Positions 1 to 9,675 of a stretch of 64,000 nucleotides of DNA are shown one piece after another. The stretch comes from Hyphomicrobium sp. (GTDB lineage: Bacteria; Pseudomonadota; Alphaproteobacteria; Rhizobiales; Hyphomicrobiaceae): the NCBI RefSeq assembly GCF_009026145.1, contig NZ_WBUE01000005.1:1-64000 (forward strand), given 5' to 3'. The notes beneath the pieces were generated by a model. That model was not told the origin of the DNA. It made no database searches and worked only from the letters and a program-made list of their open reading frames with translations. Position 1 is the first letter of the stretch. Every line of letters starts with the position of its first letter. The translations under genes were made by a program, and so were the position numbers.

Positions 1-1
1 C

Positions 2-2380
2 ACCCCAACCCCGCCACCGGCCGAGCCGCCGCCGCTCGATACGCCTGCGACCTACCAGCCCGGTGAAGGCGGCATCGACAGCGGCACGGTGCAGATGTCG
101 CCGGTCGAGGGCAGCGCCGTTTCGATCGGCAAATTCCCCGGTGCCGTCGGTCGCGGCAATGCCGAGGACATCAATCGCACCGGCTACACCTACGCGCCGG
201 AAGTTTTGCAGCAGACGGTTCCGGGCGTCATCATCGAGGACGCGCAGGGCAACGTGTTCCAGCGCAACTTGCAGTACCGCGGCTTTGAATCCTCGCCCGT
301 CAACGGCGTGCCGCAGGGCCTTGCAGTCTATCAGAACGGCGTGCGCATCAACGAGTCCTTCGGCGACATCGTCAACTACGACTTCCTGCCCGACAACGCC
401 ATCGACGGCATGACCATCATCGGCGCCAACCCGGTGTTCGGTCTCAACGCCATCGGCGGCGCGGTGACCATCTTCATGCGCGACGGCTTCAGCTACGAGG
501 GCGCCGAGCTCGACGTGCGCGGCGGCTCGTTCGGCCGCTACCAGGGCGCACTGACGGTCGGCCACAACAGCGGCTCGTGGGGCGGCTTTCTGGCGCTGGA
601 AGGCATCCACGACAACGGCTATCGCGACTTCTCGGCTTCGCGCATTCGCCGCATGTACACGGACCTGGGCGCCAAGGGCGACGGCTCGGAGTTCCACCTG
701 AACTTCACCGGCGCGGCAAACTTCGTCGGCGTGACCGCGGCGGCGCCCGTGCAGCTGCTGGCGCTCGACTGGAGCAACACGTTCACCTCGCCGCAGACGA
801 CCAAGAACCAGGTGGCGATGACCTCGCTCAACGGCAATATCGACGTATCGCCGACCTGGTCGCTGCAGGGTGTCGGCTACTACCGCTGGTTCAAGCAGTC
901 GCACGTCGACGGCAACATCTCGGAAGCAGAGGAGTGCACTGGCATTCCGGGCGTGCTCTGTCTCGAAGGTGAGGACGACGAGCTGCTCATCGGCTCCGGC
1001 CCCGGCGTCAATCCGAACGGCACCATCCCCGAGGACATCACCGACCCGATCGGCTCGCTCGACAACACCTCGCAGCTCGCCAACAGTTGGGGCATCGCCG
1101 GGCAGGCCGTGAGCAAGGCGCCGCTGTTCAATCTCGGCAACCAGTTCCTCATCGGCGCCAGCTACGACCACGGCAACGTCGGTTATGGCGCCTCCTCGAC
1201 GCTGGGCGGCTTTGCGCCGAAGTTCGTCGTCACCAGCCTCGGCATCGAGCTGCTCGGACCCGATGAGGTCTCGCCGCGCGACCTGACGACGATCAACGAC
1301 TACTACGGCATCTACTTCTCCAACACGCTCGACCTCACCACCGACCTCACGCTGACCGTCGGCGGCCGCTACAACTTCGCTCGCGTGCAGATCATCGACG
1401 AGACGGGCACGGCGCCACAGCTCAACGGCGACAACACGTTCCAGCGCTTCAATCCGATGGTGGGCAGCACCTACCTCATTCACCCGGGGCTGACGCTCTA
1501 TGCCAGCTATGCGGAGGCCAACCGCGCCCCGACGCCGGCCGAACTCGCCTGTGCCGACCCGAACTTCCCCTGTCTCCTCGAAAGCTTCCTGACCGCCGAC
1601 CCGCCGCTCGATCAGGTCGTGTCGCACACCTGGGAGCTCGGTTTGCGTGGCAAGATGATCGGCAACAGCAATCAGCGCCTCGAATGGAGCGCCGGCCTGT
1701 TCCACGCCCTCAACAGCGACGACATCATCACCATCGCCGACCAGATCTCGGGCCGCGGCTACTTCGATAACGTGGGCGACACGCTGCGGCAGGGCATCGA
1801 AATCGGCGCCCGCTACACCGACCCGCGCTGGTTGCTGTATGCCAACTACGCGCTCGTCGACGCGACATTCCAGTCGAGCTTCGTCATCGCCTCGCCCAAC
1901 AATCCTTCTCCGGCAGCCTTCAACTGCGAGGACGGACCGGGCACACCCGTCGATCCCGATGAGCCGCTGTGCGTGCAGGTCAACAGCGGCGACACCATTC
2001 CCGGCGTGCCGCTCAACCGCTTCAAGGCCGGCTTCGACTACCTGATCACGCCGCAGTGGAGATTCGGCGCCGACCTCGTCGCCGCCTCGAGCCAGATCTT
2101 CTTCGGCGATGAAGGCAACGACAACGCCCCGCTGGCCGGCTACGCCAAGGTCGACCTGCACACCTTCTACGACGTGACCGAGAACGTGCAGCTCTATGGC
2201 CTCGTCTATAACCTGTTCAACTCGGAGTACGGCCTGTTCGGCAACTTCTTCAATCTCGAGGCGGCCAACGAGGCCTCCGAGGCCAATCCGGCAACCGGCC
2301 CGGACTTCTTCACCAACGCGCGCACCATCACGCCGGCGCCACCGCTCACGGCCTACGCCGGCATGAAGATCCACTACTAG
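2..2380 (+). CDS. TonB-dependent receptor (5' end outside window)
   Basis: Frame stays open to the left window edge (…TPTPPPAEPPPLDTPATYQPGEGGIDSGTVQM). Plug-like region 'PGVIIEDAQGNVFQRNLQYRGFESSPVNGVPQGLAVYQNGVRINE' and C-terminal beta-barrel strands. Confidence 0.9.
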   Translation, partial: TPTPPPAEPPPLDTPATYQPGEGGIDSGTVQMSPVEGSAVSIGKFPGAVGRGNAEDINRTGYTYAPEVLQQTVPGVIIEDAQGNVFQRNLQYRGFESSPVNGVPQGLAVYQNGVRINESFGDIVNYDFLPDNAIDGMTIIGANPVFGLNAIGGAVTIFMRDGFSYEGAELDVRGGSFGRYQGALTVGHNSGSWGGFLALEGIHDNGYRDFSASRIRRMYTDLGAKGDGSEFHLNFTGAANFVGVTAAAPVQLLALDWSNTFTSPQTTKNQVAMTSLNGNIDVSPTWSLQGVGYYRWFKQSHVDGNISEAEECTGIPGVLCLEGEDDELLIGSGPGVNPNGTIPEDITDPIGSLDNTSQLANSWGIAGQAVSKAPLFNLGNQFLIGASYDHGNVGYGASSTLGGFAPKFVVTSLGIELLGPDEVSPRDLTTINDYYGIYFSNTLDLTTDLTLTVGGRYNFARVQIIDETGTAPQLNGDNTFQRFNPMVGSTYLIHPGLTLYASYAEANRAPTPAELACADPNFPCLLESFLTADPPLDQVVSHTWELGLRGKMIGNSNQRLEWSAGLFHALNSDDIITIADQISGRGYFDNVGDTLRQGIEIGARYTDPRWLLYANYALVDATFQSSFVIASPNNPSPAAFNCEDGPGTPVDPDEPLCVQVNSGDTIPGVPLNRFKAGFDYLITPQWRFGADLVAASSQIFFGDEGNDNAPLAGYAKVDLHTFYDVTENVQLYGLVYNLFNSEYGLFGNFFNLEAANEASEANPATGPDFFTNARTITPAPPLTAYAGMKIHY

Positions 2381-2393
2381 CGTTCACATCTGT

Positions 2394-2545
2394 CATCCCG
2401 GAAGCCGTGAACATAGTGAGCGGCTTTCCGGGACCCAGCGTAAGGGTCGTCGAAGACTCTAACGATGGGAGCATTCGCTGGCTCCCGGGTCTCGCTGCAG
2501 CTTGCGCCTCCGCTCGCCCGGGATGGCAGACCCAGCTATCAGACG
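2394..2545. repeat. Intergenic palindromic (REP-like) element
   Basis: Near-perfect inverted repeat TCCCGGAAGCCG…CGGCTTTCCGGGA at 2396-2433, followed by a second CCCGGGTCT…/…CCCGGGATGGCAGACCC dyad; lies directly after the receptor stop. Confidence 0.5.
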
Positions 2546-2556
2546 TGCCTTGCGGC

Positions 2557-2928
2557 CTACATCTGCGTGACGTAGGCGCGCTCCTCGATCACATCGAACT
2601 CGCAAACCGGAGAGGGTGCCCCGCCACCAAGCGTCAGCACGACGTGCGGGTGCCTGAAGCGGGCCGGCCAGCGCTCGCTGCTGAGCTGCCAGATCTGCAC
2701 GTCGACGTTGGAGCGTCCGATGGCGAGATCGACGGAAGCGGGCCGCGTCCATAGCGGAGATGCGCCGCCGGTCGGCGTCAAGGCCTGCGCGCTCTGGCAG
2801 GCGGCGATGGCGCGCTCGCGGTAGGCGCGGATCAGCGCCTCCTGGGCGCCGTCGCGGTAGAGGCGCTCCTGGGCCCAGATCTTCGCGCCCGCCAGCACGG
2901 CGAGCGTGATAACGAGGGCTCTCAGCAT
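2557..2928 (-). CDS. Small hypothetical protein with N-terminal hydrophobic/signal segment
   Basis: MLRALVITLAVLAGAKIWAQERLYRDGAQEALIRAYRERAIAACQ…; internal ATG at 2928 of a much longer shadow ORF. Confidence 0.6.
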   Translation of the reverse strand: MLRALVITLAVLAGAKIWAQERLYRDGAQEALIRAYRERAIAACQSAQALTPTGGASPLWTRPASVDLAIGRSNVDVQIWQLSSERWPARFRHPHVVLTLGGGAPSPVCEFDVIEERAYVTQM

Positions 2929-3129
2929 GGCGGACGCGCTCCACCGAGGATAAGACGACCCACCGGTGGCATGCCGCGGCGCACCAAGCAGGGTAGGTCC
3001 GAGTTTCCCCGGGGTTGGTGAATAAAGAGTTGCCGAGCGTATCGCCGCGCTTGTCAGGGCGCCGTCATTGCGGCATGGATCGCGGCCAGTTCGCCGCAAG
3101 TTCGCATACCCGGGGGGAAGGACCGACCT

Positions 3130-4095
3130 ATGAAGAAGAAAATACTCATCACCTGGCCACTGCCGGAGGCCGTCATGGCTCGCGCCCGGGCCACCTACGA
3201 CGTGATCGCGCACGGGGACAACCCCAAGATCACCGTCGACGAGATGCTGGAGACTGCCAAGTCGGTCGACGCCATCCTGCTGACACTCAACGAGAAGTGT
3301 CCGAAGGCGGTCATTGAGAAGATCCCCGAGAACATCAAGTGCATCTCGACCTTCTCCATCGGCTTCGACCACATCGATCTCGAGGCCTGCAAGGCGCGTG
3401 GCATCAAGGTGGGCAACGCGCCGCACGGCGTCACCGTCGCCACCGCCGAGATCGCCATGCTCTTGCTGCTCGGCTCGGCGCGCCGCGCCTCCGAAGGCGA
3501 GCGCATGATTCGCACCCGCTCCTGGCCCGGCTGGCAGCCGCTGCAGCTCGTCGGTCAGCGGCTCGACGGCAAGAAGCTCGGCATCTACGGCTTCGGCAAG
3601 ATCGGCCAGGCGTTGGCGCAGCGCGCCCGCGGCTTCGACATGGAAATCCATTACTACGATATCTACCGGGCCAAGCCCGAGGTCGAGGCGAAGTACAACG
3701 CCACCTACCACGACAGCCTCGATAGCCTGCTCAAGATTTCGCAGTTCTTCTCCATCAACGCGCCCTCTACACCGGAGACGCGCTACTTCTTCAACAAGGA
3801 CGTGATCGAGAAGCTCCCCCACGGGGCCATCGTGGTGAACACGGCGCGTGGCGATCTGGTCAAGGACGAGGACATGATCGCTGGCCTGAAGTCGGGGCGT
3901 CTCGGCTATGCCGGTCTCGACGTGTTCGCCGGCGAGCCAAAGATCAACGAGGGCTATTACGATCTGCCCAACACGTTCCTCTTCCCGCACCTTGGGAGCG
4001 CGGCGATCGAAGCGCGCAACCAGATGGGCTATGAGGCGCTCGACAACATCGACGCCTTCTTCGCCGGCAAGGAGATGCCGTTCAAGCTCGCGTAA
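3130..4095 (+). CDS. hprA: D-2-hydroxyacid dehydrogenase, hydroxypyruvate reductase/glycerate dehydrogenase type
   Basis: NAD-binding GIYGFGKIGQALAQRARGFDM, catalytic PNTFLFPHLGSAA; whole protein resembles Hyphomicrobium glycerate dehydrogenase (KKKILITWPLPEA, ENIKCISTFSIGFDHIDLEACKARGIKVGNAPHGVTVATAEIAMLLLL). Confidence 0.88.
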   Translation: MKKKILITWPLPEAVMARARATYDVIAHGDNPKITVDEMLETAKSVDAILLTLNEKCPKAVIEKIPENIKCISTFSIGFDHIDLEACKARGIKVGNAPHGVTVATAEIAMLLLLGSARRASEGERMIRTRSWPGWQPLQLVGQRLDGKKLGIYGFGKIGQALAQRARGFDMEIHYYDIYRAKPEVEAKYNATYHDSLDSLLKISQFFSINAPSTPETRYFFNKDVIEKLPHGAIVVNTARGDLVKDEDMIAGLKSGRLGYAGLDVFAGEPKINEGYYDLPNTFLFPHLGSAAIEARNQMGYEALDNIDAFFAGKEMPFKLA

Positions 4096-4212
4096 GCTGC
4101 GGGGTCGGCAGAAGCAAAAAGGTAAGACGAGAGGGGGAAGCTCGGGGGATGGTGTGAGGCGGCGCCAGGCTCCGCTTGGGGAAGCGGGGCGGCGCAATGA
4201 GGAGCACTGCCA

Positions 4213-4512
4213 ATGGAACCTACCGAGCAAGCCACGACCGAGCAGCGCAAGTCCACCTTCGGTGATACCGCCGTGTGGATGCGCGGACTGTTCATGCTTC
4301 TACTGCTGCTGGCCTTCGGCGTCGGCCAGGGCCTGCTGTGGCTCTTGGCGATCGTGCAGTTCTTGTGGCTCATCTTTGCCGGGGAGCCGAATGCCTTTCT
4401 TGCGCGGTTCGGCCAGTCCTTGTCTCTGTGGCTTGCCGAGACGGGACGCTATGTCTCCTGCGCCAGCGACGTGAAGCCGTTCCCGTGGGCACCCTGGCCG
4501 TCGGCGCAGTAA
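4213..4512 (+). CDS. DUF4389-like small membrane protein
   Basis: 99 aa; MRGLFMLLLLLAFGVGQGLLWLLAIVQFLWLIFAGEPNAFLARFGQSLSLW pattern typical of DUF4389 proteins. Confidence 0.7.
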   Translation: MEPTEQATTEQRKSTFGDTAVWMRGLFMLLLLLAFGVGQGLLWLLAIVQFLWLIFAGEPNAFLARFGQSLSLWLAETGRYVSCASDVKPFPWAPWPSAQ

Positions 4513-4515
4513 GCA

Positions 4516-5853
4516 TCAGTCGGCGACCTCGGTCACAAGCCAGCGCGCGGTGCGCAGCAGGCGCGCATCGTCGTGCCGCGGGCCGACGAGCTGCACACCG
4601 ACCGGCAGGCCTTTGGCTTGCAGTAGCGGCAGCGACACGGCCGGCATGCCGAGGTAGGTCCACAGGCCGTTCATGATCGGACTACCTGTCGTGCCGAGAC
4701 CCTCCGGCGCCGGCCCTAGCGCGGCGGGGGTGAGAATGGCGCTGAACGTCTTCAGCGTCGCCGTGATGGCGCGGTAGGCAGGCTCGCGGCCGGTGATGGC
4801 CCGCAGGTACAGCTGCGCGTCGATGTCACGACCCGCTTCGAGGCGCTGCGTCAAGCCGGGCGAGATCAGCTGCGGCGCTTCATCCATCAGCGGGCCGTAG
4901 TAGTGCGCGTTCTCGGCCAGCTGCACGATCCGCTGCCACTCGATGACGTCGGCGAGCAGCGGGATGTCGAACTCGACGACGCGCTCGCCGAGCCGCGCGG
5001 CAAGCGCGGCAAATGCGGTTTGCATCTCAGGGTCGGTATCCACCCAGGGCGGCGGTTTGACAAACGCCAGACGCGGCGGGATCGGTGGACGCGCCCGCGC
5101 CGTGCCGAGCAGCCCCGGCCGTCCACGACGGATGCTCGTCGCGTCGTCGGGATCGAAGGCAGTCATGCAGTCGGTGAGGAGGGCGAGATCCTCCACCGAG
5201 CGCCCGTAGACGCCGACGGTGTCGAGGGTATGCGACTGCATCAGGACGCCGCCGCGCGGGACGAGGCCGAGCGTCGGCTTGAAACCGTAGACGCCGCAGA
5301 ACGAGGCGGGGCGGATGATGGAGCCGGCGGTCTGACTGCCGAGTGCCGCGGGCACCATGCCGTCGGCGACGGCCGCCGCCGATCCGGCCGACGATCCGCC
5401 GGGCGTGTGGGCGAGGTTGTGGGGATTATGCGTGCGCGCCGGCGTCAGCAGGGCCAGCTCCGTCGTCACCGTCTTCCCCATGATCACCGCACCGGCACTG
5501 CGTAGGGCGGCGACGCAGGTGGCGTCGCGCTCGGGCCGGCGCCCGGCGAAGACGGGTGAGCCATTCTCAGTCGGCAGATCGCAGGTATCGATGATGTCCT
5601 TGATGCCGATCGGCACGCCGTGCAATGCACCCGCGGCGGGGCGCGCGCGCAGCGCGGCGTCCGCCTCGCGCGCCTGCGCCAGCGCCAGGTCGGGATCGAG
5701 GTGCTCCCAGGCCTGCACCTCGTCCTCCCGCGCGCCGATGCGCGCCAGGCAGGCGCGGACGAGCTCCTCCGAAGAAAGCACACCGTCGCGGATGGCTTCG
5801 GCCGCGGTGGTCGCCGTGAGCGCGGTGGGGTCTGCTATGCGGGGTCGACTCAT
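4516..5853 (-). CDS. Amidase (amidase signature family)
   Basis: GVPIGIKDIIDT, PGGSSAGSAAAVADGMVPAALGSQTAGSIIRPASFCGVYGFKPT: amidase-signature Lys/Ser/Ser motifs. Confidence 0.92.
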   Translation of the reverse strand: MSRPRIADPTALTATTAAEAIRDGVLSSEELVRACLARIGAREDEVQAWEHLDPDLALAQAREADAALRARPAAGALHGVPIGIKDIIDTCDLPTENGSPVFAGRRPERDATCVAALRSAGAVIMGKTVTTELALLTPARTHNPHNLAHTPGGSSAGSAAAVADGMVPAALGSQTAGSIIRPASFCGVYGFKPTLGLVPRGGVLMQSHTLDTVGVYGRSVEDLALLTDCMTAFDPDDATSIRRGRPGLLGTARARPPIPPRLAFVKPPPWVDTDPEMQTAFAALAARLGERVVEFDIPLLADVIEWQRIVQLAENAHYYGPLMDEAPQLISPGLTQRLEAGRDIDAQLYLRAITGREPAYRAITATLKTFSAILTPAALGPAPEGLGTTGSPIMNGLWTYLGMPAVSLPLLQAKGLPVGVQLVGPRHDDARLLRTARWLVTEVAD

Positions 5854-6129
5854 ACTTTCGGCGAAGCTCCGGCGGGCAGGCTGTGTCTCGAGGGTGGCAT
5901 CAGCGCAGCCGCCACAAGGCTGCAAACACTTGGTTTCCTCATCCCTTAACGGGCCCGAGCCTCCTGCTCAATCTCAGCGCAGATGGCTTGACGGACCTTC
6001 GTCTTCCTACCTATAGCTGCTCCCTTCGCCGACAAAAGAATACCCCCTGGGGTGCCTCATGCTCGGTTTCGACCGGGGCGCCATAGGGATTGCTGCGAGA
6101 TGCGAAGAGCATTGCCGAGGGGAACGCCA

Positions 6130-7323
6130 ATGGCCAATCAGACCGGCCGCCATTTCCTGCAGATTCCTGGACCGACGCCGGTGCCGGAGCGGATTCTCAA
6201 TGCCATGTCGCGGCAGATGCTCGACCATCGCGGCCCGGCGTTCGGCGAGTTCGGCCTCAAGCTCCTCGCCGACATCAAGTCGATCTTCAAGACGTCGAAC
6301 CCGGTGATCATTTACCCTTCCTCCGGTACCGGTGCCTGGGAGGCGGGCTTCGTCAACACGCTGTCGCCGGGCGACCATGTTCTCGTCATCGAGACCGGTC
6401 AGTTCGCTGTCCTGTGGCGCAACATGGCGGAGCGACTGGGCTTGAAGCCCGAGGTGCTGCATACCGATTGGCACAGCGGTGGCGATGCCGATGCGCTCGA
6501 GGCGCGCCTGAAAAAGGACAAGGCGCACGACATCAAGGCCGTGTGCGTCGTGCACAACGAGACCTCGACCGGCGCTCGGACGTGGATCGATGACATCCGC
6601 AAGGCGATGGACGGCGCCCGTCATCCGGCGCTGCTGATGGTCGATGCGGTCTCCTCGCTGGCGGCCATGGATTTCCGCCACGACGAGTGGGGCGTCGACG
6701 TCGCCGTATCCGGCTCGCAAAAGGGTCTGATGCTGCCGCCGGGGCTGTCGTTCACCGCCGTCAGCCAGAAGGCGCTCGCCGCCTCGAAACAGGCGAAGCT
6801 GCCGCGCTCCTACTGGAATTGGGACGATATGCTCGCCATCAACGCCGCCGGCACGTTTCCCTATACGCCGGCCATCGGCCAGCTTTACGGGCTCGCCGAG
6901 GCGATCGCCATGCTGCACGAGGAGGGCCTCGACAACGTCTTTGCGCGCCATGAGCGCCTGGCCGAGGCCACGCGCAGGGCGGTGCGCGGCTGGGGGCTCG
7001 AGACGTGGTGCCGCGATCCCAGAGCGCATTCGCCGGCCGTCACGGCCGTCGCCATGCCCGATGGCCACAACGCCGATGCCTTCCGCAAGCTGGTGCTTGA
7101 GAACTTCAACATGTCGCTCGGCACCGGCCTCAACAAGCTGGCCGGCAAGGCATTCCGCATCGGCCACCTCGGCCATACCAACGAGCTGACCATACTCGGC
7201 GCGCTCGCCGGCGTGGAAATGGGGCTGGAGCTTGCCGACGTGCCGCATCAGAAGGGCGGCGTCGCCTCGGCCATGGCGTATCTTGCCGAGACGGTGCGGC
7301 CCGCGACCGCCAAGGCGGCCTGA
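6130..7323 (+). CDS. sgaA: Serine-glyoxylate / alanine-glyoxylate aminotransferase (class V)
   Basis: PGPTPVPERILNAMSRQMLDHRGPAF, PLP-Lys region VSGSQKGLMLPPGLSF; start taken at ATG 6130 (MANQTGRHFLQ). Confidence 0.85.
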   Translation: MANQTGRHFLQIPGPTPVPERILNAMSRQMLDHRGPAFGEFGLKLLADIKSIFKTSNPVIIYPSSGTGAWEAGFVNTLSPGDHVLVIETGQFAVLWRNMAERLGLKPEVLHTDWHSGGDADALEARLKKDKAHDIKAVCVVHNETSTGARTWIDDIRKAMDGARHPALLMVDAVSSLAAMDFRHDEWGVDVAVSGSQKGLMLPPGLSFTAVSQKALAASKQAKLPRSYWNWDDMLAINAAGTFPYTPAIGQLYGLAEAIAMLHEEGLDNVFARHERLAEATRRAVRGWGLETWCRDPRAHSPAVTAVAMPDGHNADAFRKLVLENFNMSLGTGLNKLAGKAFRIGHLGHTNELTILGALAGVEMGLELADVPHQKGGVASAMAYLAETVRPATAKAA

Positions 7324-7343
7324 TCGCGAGCCCTTGAGCTCGC

Positions 7344-7652
7344 CTACTGCGCGGCAGCGCGGATGGCGGTGGCCTTGATGCCGGTCCTCGGCACGATCGA
7401 CGGACCGGAATAGCCGGCCGCGGCCAGCTCGACCTTACATTTCTGGCCGAGCTTCATGTACTTGGCGACCACGCAGCTCTTGACCTTGGCATAGGTCGGC
7501 GACGGGCCGATGCACCCCAGGCGGCGCACGTCGCTCTCGCACGCGGCGCGCAAGGCAGGTGTGACTTCCGGTGGAAGCTTCAGCTCTTCCGCGAATGCGG
7601 CCGAGCTTGCCGCCAACGCCGCACACGCGACCAGAACGCGTGATCTGCGCAT
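7344..7652 (-). CDS. Small secreted cysteine-containing hypothetical protein
   Basis: 102 aa with signal peptide MRRSRVLVACAALAASSAAFAEE and spaced cysteines (ACESDVRRLGC…KSCVVAKYMKLGQKC). Confidence 0.65.
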   Translation of the reverse strand: MRRSRVLVACAALAASSAAFAEELKLPPEVTPALRAACESDVRRLGCIGPSPTYAKVKSCVVAKYMKLGQKCKVELAAAGYSGPSIVPRTGIKATAIRAAAQ

Positions 7653-7753
7653 ATTTGACTACCCCTCGAGTGAGTGACCCATGGCCACCATCACACACAT
7701 CGAGGCAGCAGAATGTTGACCGATGGCGCACATGCGACAGCGGACCACACGAA

Positions 7754-7777
7754 CAAGTCGCATATCAAGTCGCATAT
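7754..7777. repeat. Perfect 12-bp tandem direct repeat (CAAGTCGCATAT)x2
   Basis: Read directly: caagtcgcatat|caagtcgcatat, upstream of the gene at 7344-7652. Confidence 0.8.
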
Positions 7778-7823
7778 ATCGGATTGTTGCGCCGGCGGCT
7801 GGCCGGCAGGTGGCTGTGCCGGC

Positions 7824-8420
7824 TCAACTTTCTCGCTTCGCCCGGTTCGCGACGCGGGCGCGATCGAGCGCCTCGGCAACGCGCACGCTGTCGACCTCAT
7901 CCTTGTGGATGACGTCGCTGGCACCGGCAGCGATCAGGCGCGTGCGATGTGCCGGCGTCACGGTGCCGCTGACGACGATGATCGATCCGTCGAATCCGGC
8001 GTGACGCAGCTTGGGAATGGTCAGCAACGCTTCCGCCGGTGGATTGCGCATATCACCAAGAAAGGCGAGTGCCGGCATCTTTTGGCAAAGGTTGTCGAGC
8101 GCATCCGCCAGCGAGCATGCCCACCGTATCGGCACCTGATAGCCGAATAGAACATGCAGCGTAGCGGTGAGGCGTTCGGCATCGACGGCCCTATCGTCGA
8201 TGATCAGAACTTCGCTCGGCAGCTCCTGCCGGGCGCGCGACGTGGCGAGATTGCTGCGCTTGGTCAGATGCCCGCAGCCAGTCGTCCGGCCGGCTGGCTC
8301 ATCCTGAGGTTGCCGCGCGGATTGAGGCTCGAGACCAGTCGGTGCGGCGTTTTGCGCGCTTTGCGTGTACCTATGTGGAATCATCAACCCAGCGTAGACA
8401 GGTGGTGCGCCGTCCGCCAA
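7824..8420 (-). CDS. Response regulator receiver-domain protein
   Basis: EVLIIDDRAVDAERLTATLHVLFGYQ…ALAFLGDMRNPP…SIIVVSGTVTPAHRTRLIAAGASDVIHKDEV; receiver fold. Start uncertain, N-terminal ~60 aa may not be translated. Confidence 0.7.
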   Translation of the reverse strand: MADGAPPVYAGLMIPHRYTQSAQNAAPTGLEPQSARQPQDEPAGRTTGCGHLTKRSNLATSRARQELPSEVLIIDDRAVDAERLTATLHVLFGYQVPIRWACSLADALDNLCQKMPALAFLGDMRNPPAEALLTIPKLRHAGFDGSIIVVSGTVTPAHRTRLIAAGASDVIHKDEVDSVRVAEALDRARVANRAKRES

Positions 8421-8501
8421 CTGCCAAATGGTAGCAGTTGGGGCCGCCGCCGCCAGAGGCAGTGCGGCTACGGGCAGGGTCGTGTTTCGGCGCAGCTTCT
8501 C

Positions 8502-9554
8502 TTACGCGAGCGCAGCGTCACCGCCGACCGCCGCACGCCGAAACGCCGCGAAGCTGTCGCTGATGCGGCGTGTTTGCGGGTCAGAGCCGGCAGTATGTGC
8601 GACCACCGCATCGGCGACGCGCCGGATGGCATGCGCCAGCTCGCCGGCGAGCGGCCAAGTCCGCTCGGCAGGCGCCTCGGGGTGCAGGAGTAGGCGGTGG
8701 GCGTCCTCCTCGGCCAGCGACAGCTGGAACTCGCCGGCTGCAGCGGCAGTGAACATGGCCTGCTCGTCGACGCCAAGGCTGTTCCACAGCGAGCGGCGGA
8801 TGCCGAGGAACAGCGCCGTGCCATGCCGATTGATGCTGGCCCCGGCCGAATACGGTGCGACGCTCGGCAGGCCTAGCGCATAGCTGACAATGGCGCCGCC
8901 GCATTCGGCCGCGAGCACCTCGCCGCGCTGCATCGCGTCGGCAAGCTGCCCCGGCGGCAATGACACCGGATCGAGGCCCAGGCCGCGGGCGACGTCGCGC
9001 GCAAGGCCATGCACCTGGGCCTTGCGTCCGGCGAGGGCGCTCATCGTCTCGATGCGCTCGGCAGCCAGCAGGTAGCTGTGCGCGCCGGTGTGCGCGGCGA
9101 GCAGGGGCTTTATCCCGATATCGCCGCCAAGATCGTCCCACAGCGCCTGACCGCCGCCGACCGAAATCCAGGTCTGTAGGTGCTGCGGGCTGACTCCACG
9201 ATCGCCCGGCAGCCCTGCGAAGTACGCGAGGCCGCGCGGCGCCTGCGCGAGGTTATGGGCGCCGCCGAAATAGAGATCGGCGGCTCCTTCGCGCACGCCG
9301 GCGAGACCGTCGGCAACTCCAAATTCCAAGACGATGCGGTAGCGCCCGTCGCTCATCGCGGCGATGTTCTGCCCGAGGCGTCGCGCCCAGTCGGCAGGAC
9401 CGGCGCAGCCCTCCTGCCACGGCATGGCGAGGTGCAATTCCCGCAAACCTTTGATAGCGGCGGGGGCCGCGAGCGAATTCGTGGCCGTGGCTGTCGCAGC
9501 GGTGGCCGCGGCTGCGGCCGCGCCCGTCGACTTCAGGAAATCGCGCCGGTCCAT
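8502..9554 (-). CDS. Tat-exported TRAP-type (DctP-like) substrate-binding protein
   Basis: Twin-arginine start MDRRDFLKSTGAAAAAA; DctP-like body (LHLAMPWQEGCAGPADWARRLGQNIAAMSDGRYRI…ADLYFGGAHNL). Confidence 0.7.
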   Translation of the reverse strand: MDRRDFLKSTGAAAAAATAATATATNSLAAPAAIKGLRELHLAMPWQEGCAGPADWARRLGQNIAAMSDGRYRIVLEFGVADGLAGVREGAADLYFGGAHNLAQAPRGLAYFAGLPGDRGVSPQHLQTWISVGGGQALWDDLGGDIGIKPLLAAHTGAHSYLLAAERIETMSALAGRKAQVHGLARDVARGLGLDPVSLPPGQLADAMQRGEVLAAECGGAIVSYALGLPSVAPYSAGASINRHGTALFLGIRRSLWNSLGVDEQAMFTAAAAGEFQLSLAEEDAHRLLLHPEAPAERTWPLAGELAHAIRRVADAVVAHTAGSDPQTRRISDSFAAFRRAAVGGDAALA

Positions 9555-9675
9555 CGAGCCCGTCCCCTCTCGCCAAGCGTCGCGCGCATCAAAGCCGATC
9601 AGTGCCGAATTGACAACGGGGGCAGCCCTCTGGCCGCGCTAAGCGCGCGTTACAGACGGTTGAGCACCAGCAGGT

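Noticed and set aside
2557-4230. 557-aa minus-strand ORF
   Set aside because: Most of it is the antisense shadow of hprA (high-GC third-position effect). Only the last ~123 codons (2557-2928) look like a real protein.
6007-7248. 413-aa minus-strand ORF
   Set aside because: Shadow of sgaA.
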